Assembly: GCA_963693085.1 (NCBI GenBank)
Contig: OY856412.1
Location: 1,125,190,744 to 1,125,254,743 of the forward strand
Reading direction: 5' to 3'
Origin: Alisma plantago-aquatica
Lineage: Eukaryota; Streptophyta; Magnoliopsida; Alismatales; Alismataceae
Length of the DNA: 64,000 nt
Position 1 is the stretch's first letter, and every line of letters begins with the position of its first letter. Made by a program: the position numbers and the translations under genes. Positions 61,060-64,000 of this stretch are shown here, piece by piece. The notes under the pieces were generated by a model, which searched no databases, was not told the DNA's origin, and was given only the letters and a program-made list of their open reading frames with translations.

Positions 61060-61385
61060 CATTCTTTCTTTCCCAAGATGTAACATTCAAGTGGATCTCA
61101 TGCCACTTGATATTCATGCAGTCAATGTGATCTTAGAGATGGATACCTTGCAGAGTTATAGGATACTTTTGGATTGTGGTTCTAAGATTGCGGCATTTTG
61201 TGATGGTGATGTCTCTTGGACTTGTTAAAGAGATAAGAAGATTCTTCTAACATGTTTGGTGTTGGATGTGATAGTGGAAAAGTCATTGAGACAAGGGTGT
61301 GAGGCTTTCTTGGCTCAAAAAGTGTCCAAGGTGAGGAGTCCTAGTGTCCATGATGTACATGAGTGTTGGTTGATTGTTGTATTGG
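61060..61385 (+). pseudogene. Gypsy protease C-terminus
   Basis: The open frame shows SFPRCNIQVDLMPLDIHAVN, VILEMDTLQSYRILLDCGS and then KKILLTCLVLDVIVEK after a stop. It follows the protease of the 33-46 kb element segment by segment (CIQVDLIPLDMHGFDVILGMDTL, RKILPTCLV), so the two elements are related. It is the continuation of the 57190-57562 fragment. No RT follows. Confidence 0.8.
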
Positions 61386-61689
61386 AACCCTAGCGGTGGA
61401 TGGACTTAGTAGTTGATTTGAGGAGGTTGTAGTTGTGCCACATTTTTTGCATCAGATGGGTTGCCATATTGGAAGACAAGATGAATTCTGGGTTGATTCG
61501 GATTGTAATAGGCTTGGCCAGGAATACTATTGATGGAGTAGAGATCCTCCATCTGCTACCCATCTTCAGGTTGCATGGGAGTGTTGTAGAATAGTTGGAA
61601 ATAGTGTGTGGAGTGATCATAGACTTGGAAATTTCTACAAAGAATTTTTTGTAGATTTTACTTGTTGTTGAAAAATATTGAGGTCATTG

Positions 61690-62520
61690 TCGTTGTCCTC
61701 TTCAATTCATGTGCATTGATAGAGGATTCTAGTTGATCTTTCTTCAAGGTGAGCATCTTGAGGATTTTGGAAATAGACTTGAGCTCAGAGATATCTTAAG
61801 CCTTGGCTACTTTGAGAACCCCCCTTGCCCTGAGTAGATTGGGCTTGGGTCTCAACACTTCTTTTTACAACTTCCTAGGCGCTATCAAAGTTTTAGAACA
61901 TGAATTTACCTCCAGATGAGTTATCAACTTGGCATCCTTTTCAACACCTCGATAGAATGTCTCAATAATTTATACATGGGATCTTATGTGATGTGGACGA
62001 CAATGAAAGTAGTTCTTTAAAGCTCTCCCATGCTACTCATAAGGTCTCTCCTCAAACCATGGCCAATTGGGTGATGTGCCACCAGATTTGATAAGTGAGG
62101 GAGGGGGGAAATATTTTTCAAAGAATTTTGAATGGAGGGCCTCCCATATGGTGATGTGATTTCGTCCATAGCATTATACTAACTTCTAGCCTGATAAATT
62201 AGGGAATATTTGAGTAGCAACCATTTGAGGGCATAATCCAAGATGCTTGGCATCTTGTATAGAGCACAAAATCATTGAAGTGTTGGAGATGGTCTTGACA
62301 ACTTTTACCTATAATCCTAGAAAATGCACATACTTAAAGCATGGTGAACCATTGTGTGCAAATATTGAATTGTGGAGTGCTGATAGCACGATGCACAATG
62401 CAAAATAGTGTGTCTGTTGTTGTAGAGACTTAGAAGTCCTTAAGTTGGTTTTGCCATTCTGCTTCATGTCAAGCGATGGTTTGGGATTCTAATTGGGCAA
62501 TTGTGCCTACCTTTGATTAT
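61690..62520 (-). pseudogene. Athila-like gypsy gag remnant
   Basis: One minus-strand frame with several stops carries WEALHSKFFEKYFPPPS, an ETFYRGVEKDAKLITHLEV segment and RGVLKVAKA.DISELKSISK near the end. A neighbouring frame contributes ESFKELLSLSSTSHKI. These match the Retrotrans_gag domain of Athila/Tat elements, whose pattern is W..L...F...FFP......., ESF.E.W.RFK.L, F..GL. It is frame-shifted and not functional. The sequence at 61390-61690 could be its decayed continuation, but nothing is recognisable there. Confidence 0.65.
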
Positions 62521-64000
62521 GCCAAGATCGCCTCTCTCTGTGAGGATAAGGACCATTATATATTTTGGTTGACCTCCTCTTGATTGATGCTACATTGAGG
62601 ATTCTGATTCAGGAGATGGAAGGTCATGTCAATCTTAGAGTCAAACACAAAAGGTGTAGAATCAACATCTTGAGTGTGTCACATAAACCATCAGTACCTG
62701 GAAAGTAGATCAACAAACATTGGTTATGAGGAAGGAAATATTCAAGAAGTTAAGAGAAAATATCCAATGAAAAGAAAAGGTCCTAATTATCCAAATCAAT
62801 GGGGTTTGAAAGTAAACTCTGTTGTCAATAAAAATGGAGCCAAAATTTGATGTGTGTCGTTAGCAAAAAAAGTTCACTGGAGAAATTATCCATAGAGTTT
62901 AACCTTTTAATAGAAAACAACCCACATGTAAACAAGCAAGCAAATTCTTAGTATAACAAGGTATCAATTCTAAGGAATAACATTTTTTAGATATTAAATC
63001 AAGATAATTGCAATATGACATATTTCGAACCCAATTTTGGAAAGATAATTAAAATGAAAACAAGTAAATTTGAAGAAGTGAAACTAAATTATCAAGATAT
63101 TTGGAACGAAAATGAGAAAGTAAACTTATAAAGTAAAACTAAATTATCAAAAATTAATTTCAATTAATGAGATTGTTTAGAGTCTGGGGTTCACTGCCAA
63201 AAGCCTTCATAATTATCTTAGCAATTTTAATTGCTTTTCAAAAAAAATATTAGATTAGGATCATGTTCATATGTTCCTTTTAGAAACAATGAATAACAAT
63301 TAATAGCTAACTAAGACCCCTATGGTTCCAAACCCCCTATGTCGCAACTATCGACGATCCTCACGACTATGGCATGGCGATACAAACTTGATCAATATTA
63401 AATGACATGATTTTGAAATTCTTTCCCCCCATATGAAGCAACAGATATCAGCCCAAAGAATTCATAAAAATAGATGGTTGTGGCGTGAAGTAATCATGTG
63501 CACCTACGTCACTCATTCCCCTCCCTATTGTTTAATGGATCAAGCTACCTATAAAAGAAGTGATATAAGTGTTTTTTGTTCATGGTTAAATCATCCAATA
63601 AGGTATTGTTTGGAATCTCATTGTGAATCTTGGGAGTCACATTTGATATTCTGGTCCATAAGTTTGGGATCTCAATGTTATGGATCGTAATAGTCATGAA
63701 TAATGAGGGATCAAGTCATGATAAACATTTTAAAACAAATGAAGGCACATCTTTTATTTATTTAATAGAACACAAAGTTATCTAAGATAAGTTACATGCT
63801 CATGGAGCTACACCCCAAGTCCCATAAAAAAGGATCTACTCCATATTTCTCATAGAAGAAGGAACAAAGATATGGGATAGAGAAATCATGTTGCTAGAAA
63901 CACTTTGCAGACTCCATAAGGAAGAACACAACTTCATCTCCCCTTTCCTTGCTTTGTTGTTCTGCACAGGGAGTCTGACATAATAGGGGGTTGATGTTTT
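62521..64000. other. Unassigned, possibly 5' region of the Athila-like element
   Basis: In minus orientation this lies upstream of the gag remnant. I found no LTR edge, primer site or gene. A locally CpG-containing stretch at 63330-63380 stands out from the AT-rich background but carries no motif I can name. Confidence 0.3.

Noticed and set aside
1..64000. CRISPR array, bacterial operon, phage or other prokaryotic defence system
   Set aside because: All spaced repeats found are LTR-internal tandem repeats. All coding similarity is to plant transposable elements.
1..64000. tRNA genes near the primer binding sites
   Set aside because: The TGGTATCAGAGC matches are short 12-14 base primer sites next to LTRs, with no cloverleaf around them.

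Overview
This 64 kb window is plant nuclear DNA, almost certainly from a flowering plant, and it is a nest of transposable elements with no intact host gene that I can recognise. The evidence is LTR retrotransposons with initiator-Met-tRNA primer binding sites, plant-type Ty1/copia and Ty3/gypsy (chromovirus and Athila-like) domains, a hAT-type element with an 8-bp target duplication, a small Helitron, and AT-rich, CpG-poor spacers. I cannot name the species or decide between monocot and eudicot. No rRNA, tRNA, CRISPR or bacterial-type operon was seen.

Layout. (1) 1-12.1 kb: a minus-strand, gag-only (TR-GAG-like) LTR element. Its 5' LTR, primer site and leader lie at 8.4-12.1 kb and its gag tail at 1.0-1.45 kb. 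Its gag is split by a second, different gag-only LTR element (1451-8428) with two LTRs, primer site, polypurine tract and a coiled-coil/zinc-knuckle gag, but no pol. (2) 12.2-16.1 kb: a decayed minus-strand Ty1/copia pol, with RNase H tail, RT and an integrase fragment carrying an internal tandem duplication. (3) 16.8-26.9 kb: plus-strand Ty3/gypsy remains, namely an integrase C-terminus with chromodomain, a putative LTR, then two long LTR copies (20126-23357 and 23697-26944) separated by only about 340 bp holding a duplicated polypurine-tract region. (4) 28.3-32.4 kb: an old tandem duplication of about 1 kb, one copy of which carries a 1.9 kb non-autonomous hAT element. (5) 33276-46528: the centrepiece, a full-length 13.25 kb Tekay-like chromovirus on the minus strand with 4.2 kb LTRs, a perfect ATATG target duplication, primer site and a gag-PR-RT-RNaseH-IN-chromodomain polyprotein broken by many stops and some frameshifts. 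(6) 46.5-53.3 kb: mostly unassigned AT-rich sequence, with a CpG-rich island split by a MITE-like element and a 335-bp Helitron. (7) 53.9-61.4 kb: another plus-strand gypsy element (LTR plus gag/protease remnant) interrupted by a probable solo LTR of about 3.5 kb, which itself holds a LINE-type RNase H fragment. (8) 61.7-62.5 kb: an Athila-like gag remnant on the minus strand.

The genes do not form a pathway. The interest lies in the nesting history, in gag-only elements depending on other elements for enzymes, in the C-to-T style nonsense decay of the chromovirus, and in arrays of short CG-rich motifs or palindromes lying just upstream of the TATA box in the LTRs of several unrelated element families.
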